Under the pieces are notes generated by a model. The model was not told where the DNA came from, made no database searches, and saw only the letters and a program-made list of their open reading frames with translations. From assembly GCA_002162955.1 (NCBI GenBank), contig MABD01000040.1:1-64000 (forward strand): DNA of 64,000 nt, in the 5' to 3' direction. The translations under genes and the position numbers were made by a program. Positions within the stretch are counted from its first letter, which is position 1. Every line of letters begins with the position of its first letter. Origin of the DNA: Gammaproteobacteria bacterium 45_16_T64 (GTDB lineage Bacteria; Pseudomonadota; Gammaproteobacteria; Pseudomonadales; Ketobacteraceae). Below, piece by piece: positions 19,869-28,570 of this stretch.

Positions 19869-21287
19869 ATGGCTGACATATTAGCACTGGTAGTTGATGA
19901 CTCACGCATGGCGCGTTATGTACTGAGTAAAATGCTCAAAGAACAAGGCATCAATGTAGACACTGTTGAATCAGCAGAAGAAGCGCTGGGATATCTCTGC
20001 AACACGTTGCCCGATATGATCTTTATGGATCACACTATGCCGGGCATGGACGGATTTCAAGCTATACGAGCCATCAAAAACGACCCTAAGACAGCCTCTG
20101 TGCCCATCATGATGTACACCTCCAAAGAAGGAGAGGTGTACATGAACCAAGCCCGTGCGCTTGGTGCGGTTGACGTTCTACCTAAACAGTTGAAGCCAGT
20201 ACAACTCATACAGGTCCTGGAACGCCAACAATTGTTGCCCCACCAAATTGGAGACAAGAAACTCAACATATCTCCGCCCAATACGCCCAAACCAGTACAA
20301 GTTGAAGCACCGACTCCTATTGTTAATGCCAGTGATATCGGTGAAGATTTGGAGCAAGTGGCGAAAGATGCAGAAAGGTCTATTGAGAATCAATCATTCA
20401 CTAATGAAATGAAACAACTATTGGATGATCATAAAGAAGAATTATCATCCAAATCTAATGAACGAACCGATCGCATCCTGGAATCATTGGATAAGAAAGT
20501 AGACGAAGTCTCTGCCTCACTTGCTACCTTTATTAAAGAGACTCATGACAATTCTGGTATTTTTCGAAGCCTTTCAGATAATGTAAAAATGCTATTTATT
20601 AGCATCAACGCAATACTGGTTGTCGGTTTAGGGGCGCTGGCCTTCCAACAATCACTTGAGATTAAGCAGCTCACTGGCAAAAACCACAGCCTAAAAGAAG
20701 AGATTTCGGTAGAGGATGCCAAGGCCGAATCGGCAAAGTCCAATCTCGAGAACGAACTCACTGATAACTTATATAAAAATCAACTCCATCTCGATCAGTG
20801 GGTAGCAAACTTACAGTGGGCCCTTAATAGAAAAAACCAATTCCTCTGGAATGAAAAACCGTTCAACAAGACCCTTGCATCTCTCCTTAAATCCACCGCT
20901 GACAAGCTAAATACCGCGGGATTCAAAGGCAGCATCAATCTAACAAGCCACCTAGGCCAGTTTTGCTTGGTCGCCAATGAAGATGGCGACTCCGAGCTTC
21001 CTGTGGATCAACAAACACTGTCAGAATGCACAATAAATGATATTAATGTCCAACAAGCTGAGCATCTAGGGTTAGAAAAATCCATTCAATTTGGTAATTT
21101 CATTGCAGCCTTTGAACGTCAATACGACAACAATTTGCACCTTTCTTTTAATAGCGCTGGCTTATCATCCCCTACCAGTGAATATCCAGAAAAGAATCCG
21201 GAATTTTCAGCTCAAAAATGGAACTCGATCGCCCAACAAAATCACCGAGTGGAGATCGAGTTTATGCCCCTTCAACTGGAGGAGTAA
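19869..21287 (+). CDS. Membrane-anchored receiver protein with coiled coil
   Basis: This is a 472-residue protein of unusual layout. A receiver domain (1-122) has LVVDDS (acidic pair Asp10/Asp11), phospho-acceptor Asp54 in IFMDHTMPGMDG and Lys106 in LPKQL. A linker (130-180) leads to a helical region (180-230). A single membrane span (about 241-260) is followed by a coiled coil (about 262-303) and a 170-residue C-terminal domain I do not recognise. Topology by the positive-inside rule is not clear-cut, but the receiver must be cytoplasmic, so the C-terminal part should be periplasmic. AGGA precedes the ATG. A receiver tied to the membrane with no DNA-binding or enzymatic output is odd. It might move signals outward or localise a complex. 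Confidence 0.85.
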   Translation: MADILALVVDDSRMARYVLSKMLKEQGINVDTVESAEEALGYLCNTLPDMIFMDHTMPGMDGFQAIRAIKNDPKTASVPIMMYTSKEGEVYMNQARALGAVDVLPKQLKPVQLIQVLERQQLLPHQIGDKKLNISPPNTPKPVQVEAPTPIVNASDIGEDLEQVAKDAERSIENQSFTNEMKQLLDDHKEELSSKSNERTDRILESLDKKVDEVSASLATFIKETHDNSGIFRSLSDNVKMLFISINAILVVGLGALAFQQSLEIKQLTGKNHSLKEEISVEDAKAESAKSNLENELTDNLYKNQLHLDQWVANLQWALNRKNQFLWNEKPFNKTLASLLKSTADKLNTAGFKGSINLTSHLGQFCLVANEDGDSELPVDQQTLSECTINDINVQQAEHLGLEKSIQFGNFIAAFERQYDNNLHLSFNSAGLSSPTSEYPEKNPEFSAQKWNSIAQQNHRVEIEFMPLQLEE

Positions 21288-21302
21288 CACAGGGAAAAAA
21301 CC

Positions 21303-22379
21303 TTAAACCTTAAGTTCTAGTATTTTCAAAGGAGGGTTGCCATCAAAACTAGGAAAATCACCGTAGGGCTCCAGCACTCGTTGAACCTGCACATCCCGAC
21401 CCAGCTTCTCCCCGCACCGCATCAACTGTTCTGCCCACTGCACTCTGTCTACTTTGGCCACATTATTACATACCAGCATCGTGCCGCCTGGCTTAGTTGA
21501 CAGCAACGCAGGCTTAAATAAGCTCTGATAATCTCGTACAAGATCCACTGTGCCAAAGGCACTCTTGGCCCAGCGTGGCGGATCCATAAATACGATATCG
21601 AACTGCTTCTTGGGTAGTTTGGGATAATCCGGCAACGAAGTTTTACTCATTCGACCATTTTTCAAACGCTTTTGGCGAGCCTTTATAGGGATGCCCGCCA
21701 ACTGCTTCAACGCAGGAAAACAATCCGATTGAATAAACCCCACCCGCTCAAAATCCAACCCATTAATGAGTGCATTATTTTGCCCAACGTCCAGCGCGGA
21801 ATCTGAGAAATCCACATTCCACACTGACGCAGCACCAGCAACCGCCGCACAAATACCAATACCACAAGTGTAGGAAAACAAGTTCAACACTGACTTACCC
21901 TTGGCATTGTCCAGCATCCACTGCCGTCCCACCCTCATATCCAAGAACAACAGCGGGTCCTGCCCCAAGCGCTTTACATCCACTTGATAGGTCACCCCTA
22001 GCTCAATACCTTCTACCGGGTCACCGCGCTCATAAGTATCAACACCCCCCCTCCGGGAACCCTTCGCACTCCTATCGTGATAAATACATTCCTGTAGCTG
22101 AGGGATTTTGGCACGATAGAACTGATCAATTTGCTCGATCTGCTGTGGAGAAATCGAGTGATGGAAGCTCTGTATGAGTAGCTGGGAACTATACCGATCA
22201 ATCGACAAACCATTCACCCCTTCAACGGTGCCATGGAAAAGCCGGAAACAATCCGTATTTTCATCTTGCCACAAGGCAAGCAGTGATTCTCGGCACTGCC
22301 AAGCAGAAGCCAACAAAGTCGCTAACCCGGTATCCTCTGGGTATTCAGCATCGTTATCTACGGGAGGTTGTTCTTGCAC
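21303..22379 (-). CDS. Class I SAM-dependent methyltransferase, RlmI-like without PUA
   Basis: This 358-residue protein resembles the RlmI/RlmK family of 23S rRNA cytosine or guanine methyltransferases. It has the EEHD-like region (TDCFRLFHGTVEGVNGLSID), SAM motif I VLNLFSYTCGIGICA, an acidic strand end (WNVDFS) and the motif FMDPPRWAKS. The usual N-terminal PUA domain of about 75 residues is missing; the protein starts with a short acidic tail. Translation begins at GTG (22379) with GGAG seven bases upstream. It is convergent with the receiver protein gene, 15 bases apart. The substrate is inferred from family membership only. Confidence 0.8.
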   Translation of the reverse strand: MQEQPPVDNDAEYPEDTGLATLLASAWQCRESLLALWQDENTDCFRLFHGTVEGVNGLSIDRYSSQLLIQSFHHSISPQQIEQIDQFYRAKIPQLQECIYHDRSAKGSRRGGVDTYERGDPVEGIELGVTYQVDVKRLGQDPLLFLDMRVGRQWMLDNAKGKSVLNLFSYTCGIGICAAVAGAASVWNVDFSDSALDVGQNNALINGLDFERVGFIQSDCFPALKQLAGIPIKARQKRLKNGRMSKTSLPDYPKLPKKQFDIVFMDPPRWAKSAFGTVDLVRDYQSLFKPALLSTKPGGTMLVCNNVAKVDRVQWAEQLMRCGEKLGRDVQVQRVLEPYGDFPSFDGNPPLKILELKV

Positions 22380-22450
22380 TATTCATCTCCATCAGGAAAG
22401 CCCGTTAAAACGGAGGAGTTTACTGAATAGATAAACTTAATCAAGGACTG

Positions 22451-22813
22451 CTACCGCATCAATTTTCTCACCGCAGGTAACAAAATGTCACCGCTGACAG
22501 GTTTGACTATCCAACCCGTTGCACCCGCCTGCTTCCCTTCAGCTTTCTTACCAGCGGCCCCTTCAGTGCTAACGATAAGTATCGGCTTTCCACTATACAC
22601 TTTCAATGCACGCAGCTTTGTCGTTAATTCAATACCGTTAAGATGCGGCATATACAAATCTGTGATCACAAGGTCAAAATCACTGCCTGTTGCCAATTGA
22701 TAGGCTTCCTTCCCATCACAAGCCAACACCAAATCATAGCCCTCTGGTGACAAAATGCTCTTGAACATATTACGCATCACCAGCTGATCATCCGCCACTA
22801 GTATTCGTTTCAT
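22451..22813 (-). CDS. CheY-like single-domain response regulator
   Basis: This is a 120-residue receiver. The ATG at 22813 with AGGGG upstream is preferred; a GTG two codons earlier is possible. Acidic pair Asp8/Asp9 in ILVADDQ, phospho-acceptor Asp52 in VITDLYMPHLNG, Ser/Thr82-83 and Lys104 in WIVKPV are all present. The stretch STEGAAGKKAEGKQAGATGWIVKPV is close to flagellar CheY-type receivers. No kinase or chemotaxis gene is adjacent. The upstream region carries three 12-base direct repeats that could be its operator. Confidence 0.93.
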   Translation of the reverse strand: MKRILVADDQLVMRNMFKSILSPEGYDLVLACDGKEAYQLATGSDFDLVITDLYMPHLNGIELTTKLRALKVYSGKPILIVSTEGAAGKKAEGKQAGATGWIVKPVSGDILLPAVRKLMR

Positions 22814-22913
22814 CGCCACCCCTGATCAAAAAACAACAACAATATCAAAATGCTACACCGTCCGCGCTTCTACCCCTTTATTCAGTGTAGCTGAATTATT
22901 TTTCGATACTATG

Positions 22914-22956
22914 TACGATTCCGAATACGATTCCGAAACCTGCATACGATTCTGAA
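22914..22956. repeat. Three 12-base direct repeats upstream of the CheY-like gene
   Basis: TACGATTCCGAA occurs at 22914-22925 and again, directly adjoining, at 22926-22937. A third copy, TACGATTCTGAA, lies at 22945-22956 with one change. Copies 2 and 3 are both followed by ACC. They sit about 100 bases upstream of the leftward CheY-like gene and 36 bases past the stop of the DUF481 gene. They resemble an operator array more than chance repetition. Confidence 0.7.
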
Positions 22957-22992
22957 ACCGGCCAAATAGGGTTAAACTGCATCAACAGTGCC

Positions 22993-23721
22993 TTAAAATG
23001 AGTAATCCAGAGCAAGAATCGTTACACTATCGAACTTATGGGTATCTTGAGGAACTTCAGAGGTATACTTTATTTCATAGGACACTGACAACGACAGTTG
23101 ATTGTGAACCTTCGTTTTTAGTTTAGTTAACGACCGCGACACAGTGATATCTTCCCCCGCATCCACACTTAACTCTTGACGAAAAGTCGCAGATTCATTG
23201 ATGACCCAATCGTAATTGCTCGCAAGACGGAACAGTGCTTCGGTCTCATGCTTATCACCTGCATCATTCTCTTCTAGCAACGCGTTATAGCGATAACCCG
23301 GTCCAACCTCAATCTCGAGCTTGTGCACGTCGGTATTAATCAGTTTTCGACCATAACCAGTGGTAAATGATGATTGGTAATCATAACCACCAAAATCATC
23401 TTTTTCATGTTCAAGAAACAAGAACAGATAATCTTCTTCGGTGAATTTACGATCGAATTTAATCGAGGCTAAATATTTCTCAGCAGTCCTCTCGTCATTG
23501 TCTGATTCATTCAACGCATCCAATTTAAACGTGTTGCGCCACACCTCACCTTCCCTCACCGCGCGAGATTTTAGCCCTAGATTCTGGCTTCGGGTATTGC
23601 CATTATTATTGGTCACAGTGAGCGATACTTCGCCACTCCACAATTTGGTTTCCTCTGCCATTACCAAAGGGCTTACTCCAAACAACAACCCCATCATTAG
23701 TACTCTTAATTTATTCGTCAT
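22993..23721 (-). CDS. DUF481 outer-membrane beta-barrel protein
   Basis: This is a 242-residue exported protein. A signal peptide ends near SPLVMA-EE. The rest is alternating polar/aromatic beta-strand sequence with the DUF481 features WSGEVSLTVTNNNGNTRS at the start and a C-terminal aromatic Phe (ALDYSF) typical of outer-membrane barrels. The function of the family (YdiY-like) is not established. It is transcribed leftward, 125 bases after the OmpA-family gene on the same strand. Confidence 0.87.
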   Translation of the reverse strand: MTNKLRVLMMGLLFGVSPLVMAEETKLWSGEVSLTVTNNNGNTRSQNLGLKSRAVREGEVWRNTFKLDALNESDNDERTAEKYLASIKFDRKFTEEDYLFLFLEHEKDDFGGYDYQSSFTTGYGRKLINTDVHKLEIEVGPGYRYNALLEENDAGDKHETEALFRLASNYDWVINESATFRQELSVDAGEDITVSRSLTKLKTKVHNQLSLSVSYEIKYTSEVPQDTHKFDSVTILALDYSF

Positions 23722-23846
23722 AAAAACCTACACGTTGACATTCAAAAAGCCCCTTACGTGAGCAATAAGCGGCGTTCCAATCTAGCGATAATTGGGGAAA
23801 GGGAATAACGAATACGCTATCCCCTCAACACGAATCACTATACCCG

Positions 23847-24923
23847 CTATTTCTTAATCACCGCCACTACTCGACGATTTTTCTGCCTGCCTTTAGCGGT
23901 ATCATTCGATGCGATCGGCCGTTCCTCGCCGTAACCTATTGCCTTAATACGGCTTTCAGCAACCCCAAACTGCTGAACGATCTTAGCTTTCACCGCACCA
24001 GCCCTGCGCTGCGACAACGCCTTATTATAGCTATCCTTGCCTCTATCATCAGAATGGCCCTCGATATTCACAGAGACATCAGCATGCTTTTGCAAGAATG
24101 TCGCGACCTTCTCTAATTCTCCGATAAACTGAGAGCCAACTACCGAAGAGTTCGTTGGGAATTCAATATTTAAGGTGATTGTTTCAACAACGACCTCTTT
24201 TGGCTTTTCTGCGACTGTTTTTTCAACAACCTTTTTCACTACTTCTTTCACGCACCCTTTATTATCTACGATGCTACCCGCTACTGTATTTGGGCATTGA
24301 TCATTTGCATCAACAACGCCATCTCCATCACTATCCAGTACAGGAGTTGCCTTAACGATAGGTGTGCTACGTATTGGTTCTCGTGGTGCGACATCGGACT
24401 TAGATGATGAATCTAATCCACCAAAGGTCCAGCTCATACCTACTGTGAACACGCCATCATTATCATTGTCATGGTTCCCATGTATACCGCGTAAATCCAG
24501 ACGCAAAGAGAAAATATCGTTAACCACAATACGCGCTCCACCGCCCAGGTTAAATTGTGTCTCATGAAAATCTGCACTGTCGCCATCGAACTCACCGCGA
24601 CCAACGCCCCCAGCCAAGTAGGGTAAAATTACGCCGTCCGTAAGCAAGTAATACAGGCCATCAACGCGCACTTCACTAACATCCACATGACCGTCACCTG
24701 AGTCAATATCAGGGGCACTAGTAAGGCCTGACAATTCAACCGCAATATGATCGGTAATGCCATATTCCAACCCAACAACCCCGACAGTCCCATTATCGAG
24801 AGAACGATCGTCATCAAACACCATGACTCCCCCCCCAATATTCAGTGTTGTTGTACCTGCTCCCGCAAACACACTCCCGCTTACCATTAACAAGCTACTC
24901 AACAGCGCTGATTTGTAATGCAT
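23847..24923 (-). CDS. OmpA/OprF-family outer-membrane protein
   Basis: This is a 358-residue envelope protein. A signal peptide is cut near VFA-GAG. An eight-stranded-barrel-like N-terminal domain (about 22-180) is followed by a Pro/Ser linker, a calcium-type repeat DSDGDGVVDANDQCPNT with two cysteines, and a C-terminal OmpA peptidoglycan-binding domain (about 240-358) with VNIEGHSDDRG, LSQRRAGAV and KGRQKNRRV. It anchors the outer membrane to the cell wall and may form a small pore. AAGGGGAA precedes the ATG. The last residues form a usual family end. Confidence 0.92.
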   Translation of the reverse strand: MHYKSALLSSLLMVSGSVFAGAGTTTLNIGGGVMVFDDDRSLDNGTVGVVGLEYGITDHIAVELSGLTSAPDIDSGDGHVDVSEVRVDGLYYLLTDGVILPYLAGGVGRGEFDGDSADFHETQFNLGGGARIVVNDIFSLRLDLRGIHGNHDNDNDGVFTVGMSWTFGGLDSSSKSDVAPREPIRSTPIVKATPVLDSDGDGVVDANDQCPNTVAGSIVDNKGCVKEVVKKVVEKTVAEKPKEVVVETITLNIEFPTNSSVVGSQFIGELEKVATFLQKHADVSVNIEGHSDDRGKDSYNKALSQRRAGAVKAKIVQQFGVAESRIKAIGYGEERPIASNDTAKGRQKNRRVVAVIKK

Positions 24924-25004
24924 ACTATTTCCCCTTGTATGAAATTAACCGATTGATTTAACGCGATAGTTATAGCGCTAAATCTCATTCCAAACAATGG
25001 TTCT

Positions 25005-25967
25005 CTATGCAGTCTTTTTGACTAAATGAGGGCGGAACGAAGATGCTCGTCCCAAATGTGTATTGATAAAACAAATCATTTGTCGCATTGCTATTCTACC
25101 TTCCGGTAAAAACGACGCTAAGATAGGAAAAACATGGGGCATTTGTTCCCATTCTTTATACTCTACCTGCACTCCAGCCTGTCGTGCTTTATCCGCCACT
25201 CGACGCGCATCATCGAGCAACACTTCAGTACTCCCAACATAAAGTAGCATTGGAGGGAACCCTGCATAATTACCATTGACAGGGGACAGATATGGATCGC
25301 TAGGATCCTCATCACCCACATAGTATTTTGACAAAAATCGTAGGACATTACTGGGAACCATTGGGTCCTTGTAAGCATTCCTCTCGATGGAATTCCCAGA
25401 ACATGTCAGGTCAGTCCAGGGGGACAACAAGATAGAGCACGAAGGCATAGGTAAGCCCTGTTCCCTAATTTTTTGTAACGTGACTAACGTCAGGTTGCCT
25501 CCTGCAGAGTCACCTCCAATCACGATATTTTCTGGGCGATACCCCTGCTTCAATAACCATCGATAAGCGGTAATCGAATCTTCCAATGGTGCTGGGTAGG
25601 GAAAATCCGGCAACTGACGATAATTAAGCGCTAACACTCGTAATGCACCCTGCGCCGAAAACCGCCAAATTAACGGCCGGTGAGAATGAGCAGAACCAAA
25701 AAAATACCCACCACCATGAAGGTAAAGCATGACGCGACTTTTATTTATGCCAGCCCCCACATCAATCCATTCACCAGGAACCCCATCGACATTAACACGC
25801 TCTGGTTCAACCATGGAGGGAATCGGAAGCGTGATACCTGACATAATATCAAAACCGCTCTTGGTAAAGTTCATGATTGCAGCACTTAACCTCGTGCGGC
25901 TCAACACAGGTTTAACAAAATATCGCAATCCTGCATTGATGAGCTTTCCCTGAATGCTGATGGACAT
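25005..25967 (-). CDS. Alpha/beta hydrolase, hormone-sensitive-lipase type
   Basis: This is a 320-residue esterase or lipase. The HSL-family oxyanion motif HGGGYF is at 84-89, nucleophile Ser154 lies in GGDSAGGNL, the acid is probably Asp252 in EVLLDDARR and the His is His278 in MPHVFPI. There is no clear cleavable signal; the N-terminus is weakly amphipathic and could touch the membrane. GAGGTG precedes the ATG. It stands 81 bases downstream of nothing co-directional except the hybrid kinase 171 bases upstream, and could share its transcript. The natural ester substrate is unknown. Confidence 0.9.
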   Translation of the reverse strand: MSISIQGKLINAGLRYFVKPVLSRTRLSAAIMNFTKSGFDIMSGITLPIPSMVEPERVNVDGVPGEWIDVGAGINKSRVMLYLHGGGYFFGSAHSHRPLIWRFSAQGALRVLALNYRQLPDFPYPAPLEDSITAYRWLLKQGYRPENIVIGGDSAGGNLTLVTLQKIREQGLPMPSCSILLSPWTDLTCSGNSIERNAYKDPMVPSNVLRFLSKYYVGDEDPSDPYLSPVNGNYAGFPPMLLYVGSTEVLLDDARRVADKARQAGVQVEYKEWEQMPHVFPILASFLPEGRIAMRQMICFINTHLGRASSFRPHLVKKTA

Positions 25968-26138
25968 AACACCTCACTTCGGCCACAAATAGACCAAGAA
26001 CTGTTTGGTTTCCCCTGTTATTATCAATATAGCAGACAGTTCAAATATCAACCAGATACAAAAAAACACTACAAGACAATGACTTAGCAGATAAACATTA
26101 GGACTGAACGAACAGAGGGAGACCGGAGAACGAGAAAA

Positions 26139-28010
26139 TCACGCTTGAATCTCAGCAAGAAGCTCCTTTAATTCCTCACTGAACAATAGTAACTCATCAT
26201 CAAAACCTGCAGCCGGTGACTCTCCTTGCACAACCGCTTTAAGTTTCTTTTCTAGTTTTCCACTAATCTTCATCACATTTTCAGCCGCAATATTTGCCGA
26301 AATACCTTTGATCGTATGAGCATAACGCTGAGCGTCGATCCACTCCTTATTAGCAATGAGTTCACTCAGCTGTAAATCTGCGGAGCTATACTTGTCAACA
26401 AACATCGCAAGCATCTTTTCTAACAACAACATCTTGCCACCCATCATGCTGAGGGCTTTCGGAAAATCTATTGCTTTGTAGATTTTCGGGGGCTCAGGTC
26501 GAGCAATAGGAGTAATCTCCGCTGGGGCAGGTGCACCCGTTGAATCACTTACGCTTTCAACAGCAGCACAGGGCTCCTCTTCTCTTTTTACCGTCCCTAT
26601 ATCCACCACACTTGCGCTATTATCTGGCACCACCTCCTCGGAAGCGTCCTGTTTCGCGGTTTGCTCAAGCGCGTTCTTACCTATGTCCATTCCTTGCAAA
26701 ACACGGAGCATCAGTTCAATTAATAAACGGTGATCTATCGGTTTACTCATGAAATCATTCATGCCCGCGTCAACACATCTTTTCCTATCTTCCGGGGATG
26801 CATTAGCAGTCATCGCGACGATCGTTAACTCTTCTTTTGGGTACTCCTCTCGAATGCGTTTTGTTGCTTGCAGTCCATCCATGAGAGGCATTTGGATGTC
26901 CATGAATACCAAGTCGTAATCCTTTAATTTAACCTTTTCAACCGCTTCCAACCCATTAAATGCGATATCAGGAAAAACCTTCACATCTTTGAAGATCTCC
27001 TTCACCAGCTCCTGGTTAATTTCATTGTCTTCTACCAATAAGATACTAGCGTCGGGGAATTCAACGTCATCCAGCGAATGTAATGCTGCCTCACCCGCCG
27101 CAGCTTCCTGTTCATCCAGCACTTTAAGGTCAACTGAAAAGAAAAATGAGCTGCCCATTCCCACTCGACTCATCAACCAAATCCCACCGCCCATCAATTC
27201 AGTCAAACTCTTACATATGCTCAGACCTAACCCAGTACCACCAAATTTGCGCGTCGTTGAGCTATCCGCCTGAGTGAATGATTTAAATAAACTCTTTTGT
27301 GCCTCTTCTGGAATACCAATCCCTGAATCAGCACAACATACCTCGATCTTGGCCCGCCCCCCATCGTTATGCTGCACCTTTGCCGTCACCTTGATGGTTC
27401 CTGATTCGGTAAATTTCAGTGCATTGCTTATTAGATTCGTGACTATCTGACCAATCCGAAGAGGATCGCCTTCCATTGATACTGGAATGTCGTTGTCAAC
27501 GTCAAACAGAAGGTCTACGCCCTTGCTCTCGACTTGCTGGGCAAACAGAGCTTGCATTTGATCCATAAGCTCATAAAAGTTGAAATGGATCATTTCAACT
27601 TGTAATTTACCCGCCTCGATTTTTGAATAATCAAGAATATCATTAATGATCTGCAGCAACGCTTTCCCAGAGGTATCGATTCTCTTAACAAATCGCGCTT
27701 GCCGCTCATCAAGCGATTCGTTCAACAGTAGTTCTGCAAAGCCAATAATTGCATTCATCGGGGTGCGAATTTCATGGCTCATCGTTGCCAAAAATTCGCT
27801 TTTTGCCTGACTGGCACTTAACGCAGCATCTCTTGCTTCCGACGCCTCTCGCGTACGCTCTTCAACTTTGTGCTCTAGTGCATTGTTGATTTTCGTGAGT
27901 TCCTCAAGTGTTTCGTCCAAGCGCAACTCAGCCGCTTTACGCGCCTTCATCTCTTGCTGAAGGCACCGTTTCAAAGCAGCAATTTCATTTCCGTTGTCAG
28001 CATTGCTCAT
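26139..28010 (-). CDS. Soluble hybrid histidine kinase with receiver and Hpt
   Basis: This is a 623-residue protein from the ATG at 28010, which starts just before a long N-terminal coiled coil (10-68); an in-frame start 28 codons earlier gives an unlikely Cys/Tyr-rich tail. HisKA has MSHEIRTP (His79), HATPase has [17 protein letters not shown] and GGTGLGLS, the receiver has LLVEDNE, Asp371 in [12 protein letters not shown] and SKP, and a C-terminal Hpt has His565 in [12 protein letters not shown]. All phosphorelay residues are present, so His79 - Asp371 - His565 is a complete relay. There is no sensor or membrane domain; input probably comes through the coiled coil or a partner. No regulator gene is adjacent. 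Confidence 0.92.
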   Translation of the reverse strand: MSNADNGNEIAALKRCLQQEMKARKAAELRLDETLEELTKINNALEHKVEERTREASEARDAALSASQAKSEFLATMSHEIRTPMNAIIGFAELLLNESLDERQARFVKRIDTSGKALLQIINDILDYSKIEAGKLQVEMIHFNFYELMDQMQALFAQQVESKGVDLLFDVDNDIPVSMEGDPLRIGQIVTNLISNALKFTESGTIKVTAKVQHNDGGRAKIEVCCADSGIGIPEEAQKSLFKSFTQADSSTTRKFGGTGLGLSICKSLTELMGGGIWLMSRVGMGSSFFFSVDLKVLDEQEAAAGEAALHSLDDVEFPDASILLVEDNEINQELVKEIFKDVKVFPDIAFNGLEAVEKVKLKDYDLVFMDIQMPLMDGLQATKRIREEYPKEELTIVAMTANASPEDRKRCVDAGMNDFMSKPIDHRLLIELMLRVLQGMDIGKNALEQTAKQDASEEVVPDNSASVVDIGTVKREEEPCAAVESVSDSTGAPAPAEITPIARPEPPKIYKAIDFPKALSMMGGKMLLLEKMLAMFVDKYSSADLQLSELIANKEWIDAQRYAHTIKGISANIAAENVMKISGKLEKKLKAVVQGESPAAGFDDELLLFSEELKELLAEIQA

Positions 28011-28284
28011 GGATGACAAAATCCCAACCCAAACCTTTTCAGAATACGAAAGTAAATAATCTTTTAAATACAGACACTTACAGTAAGCATACAACGTATA
28101 TCAGATTAATTCTGAAGCACTTATAAAAGTATAGACGGTTTGCACCAAAGCACCGAAAACTCCTATTTAATAATCAAGCTAAGCTGGGAACAGCAACTTC
28201 AATTAGCGCTAATTAGGCGTTATAATCCCCCACCAACGTACAATCCACCAATTTTCACCCAACAAACGACGACGATACCTACGT

Positions 28285-28545
28285 ATGAGCAGCAAGAATA
28301 AACGTTATATGAACATCGCAAAAGCATGCCTAAGTGCCATAAATCAGACTAATACCCAGTCGACGGATCTAGCTTATCAAGAGGTTTTTGACGCCATTGA
28401 CACCGCCTTCACTGAACAATTTGGTCTATTAGGCAGCGACCACCAAAAAATGAGAGATGCCTTAGATACAATTGCTAATCTCCCTGAAGACGAACTCAGT
28501 CAAGCTCCACAAATTGCACGACTAGCGCTAAAAAAACCTCACTAG
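28285..28545 (+). CDS. Small helical hypothetical protein
   Basis: This is an 86-residue protein I do not recognise. It is mostly predicted helix, acidic toward the C-terminus (LPEDEL), with no signal peptide, cysteine pair or metal motif. The ribosome binding site is weak. It lies 25 bases before the glycosyltransferase-like gene in the same direction, and codon use looks normal for the window, so the two probably form an operon. It may be an accessory protein of that enzyme. Confidence 0.55.
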   Translation: MSSKNKRYMNIAKACLSAINQTNTQSTDLAYQEVFDAIDTAFTEQFGLLGSDHQKMRDALDTIANLPEDELSQAPQIARLALKKPH

Positions 28546-28570
28546 ATTCACCGCCCGAACCTATCCTCAC

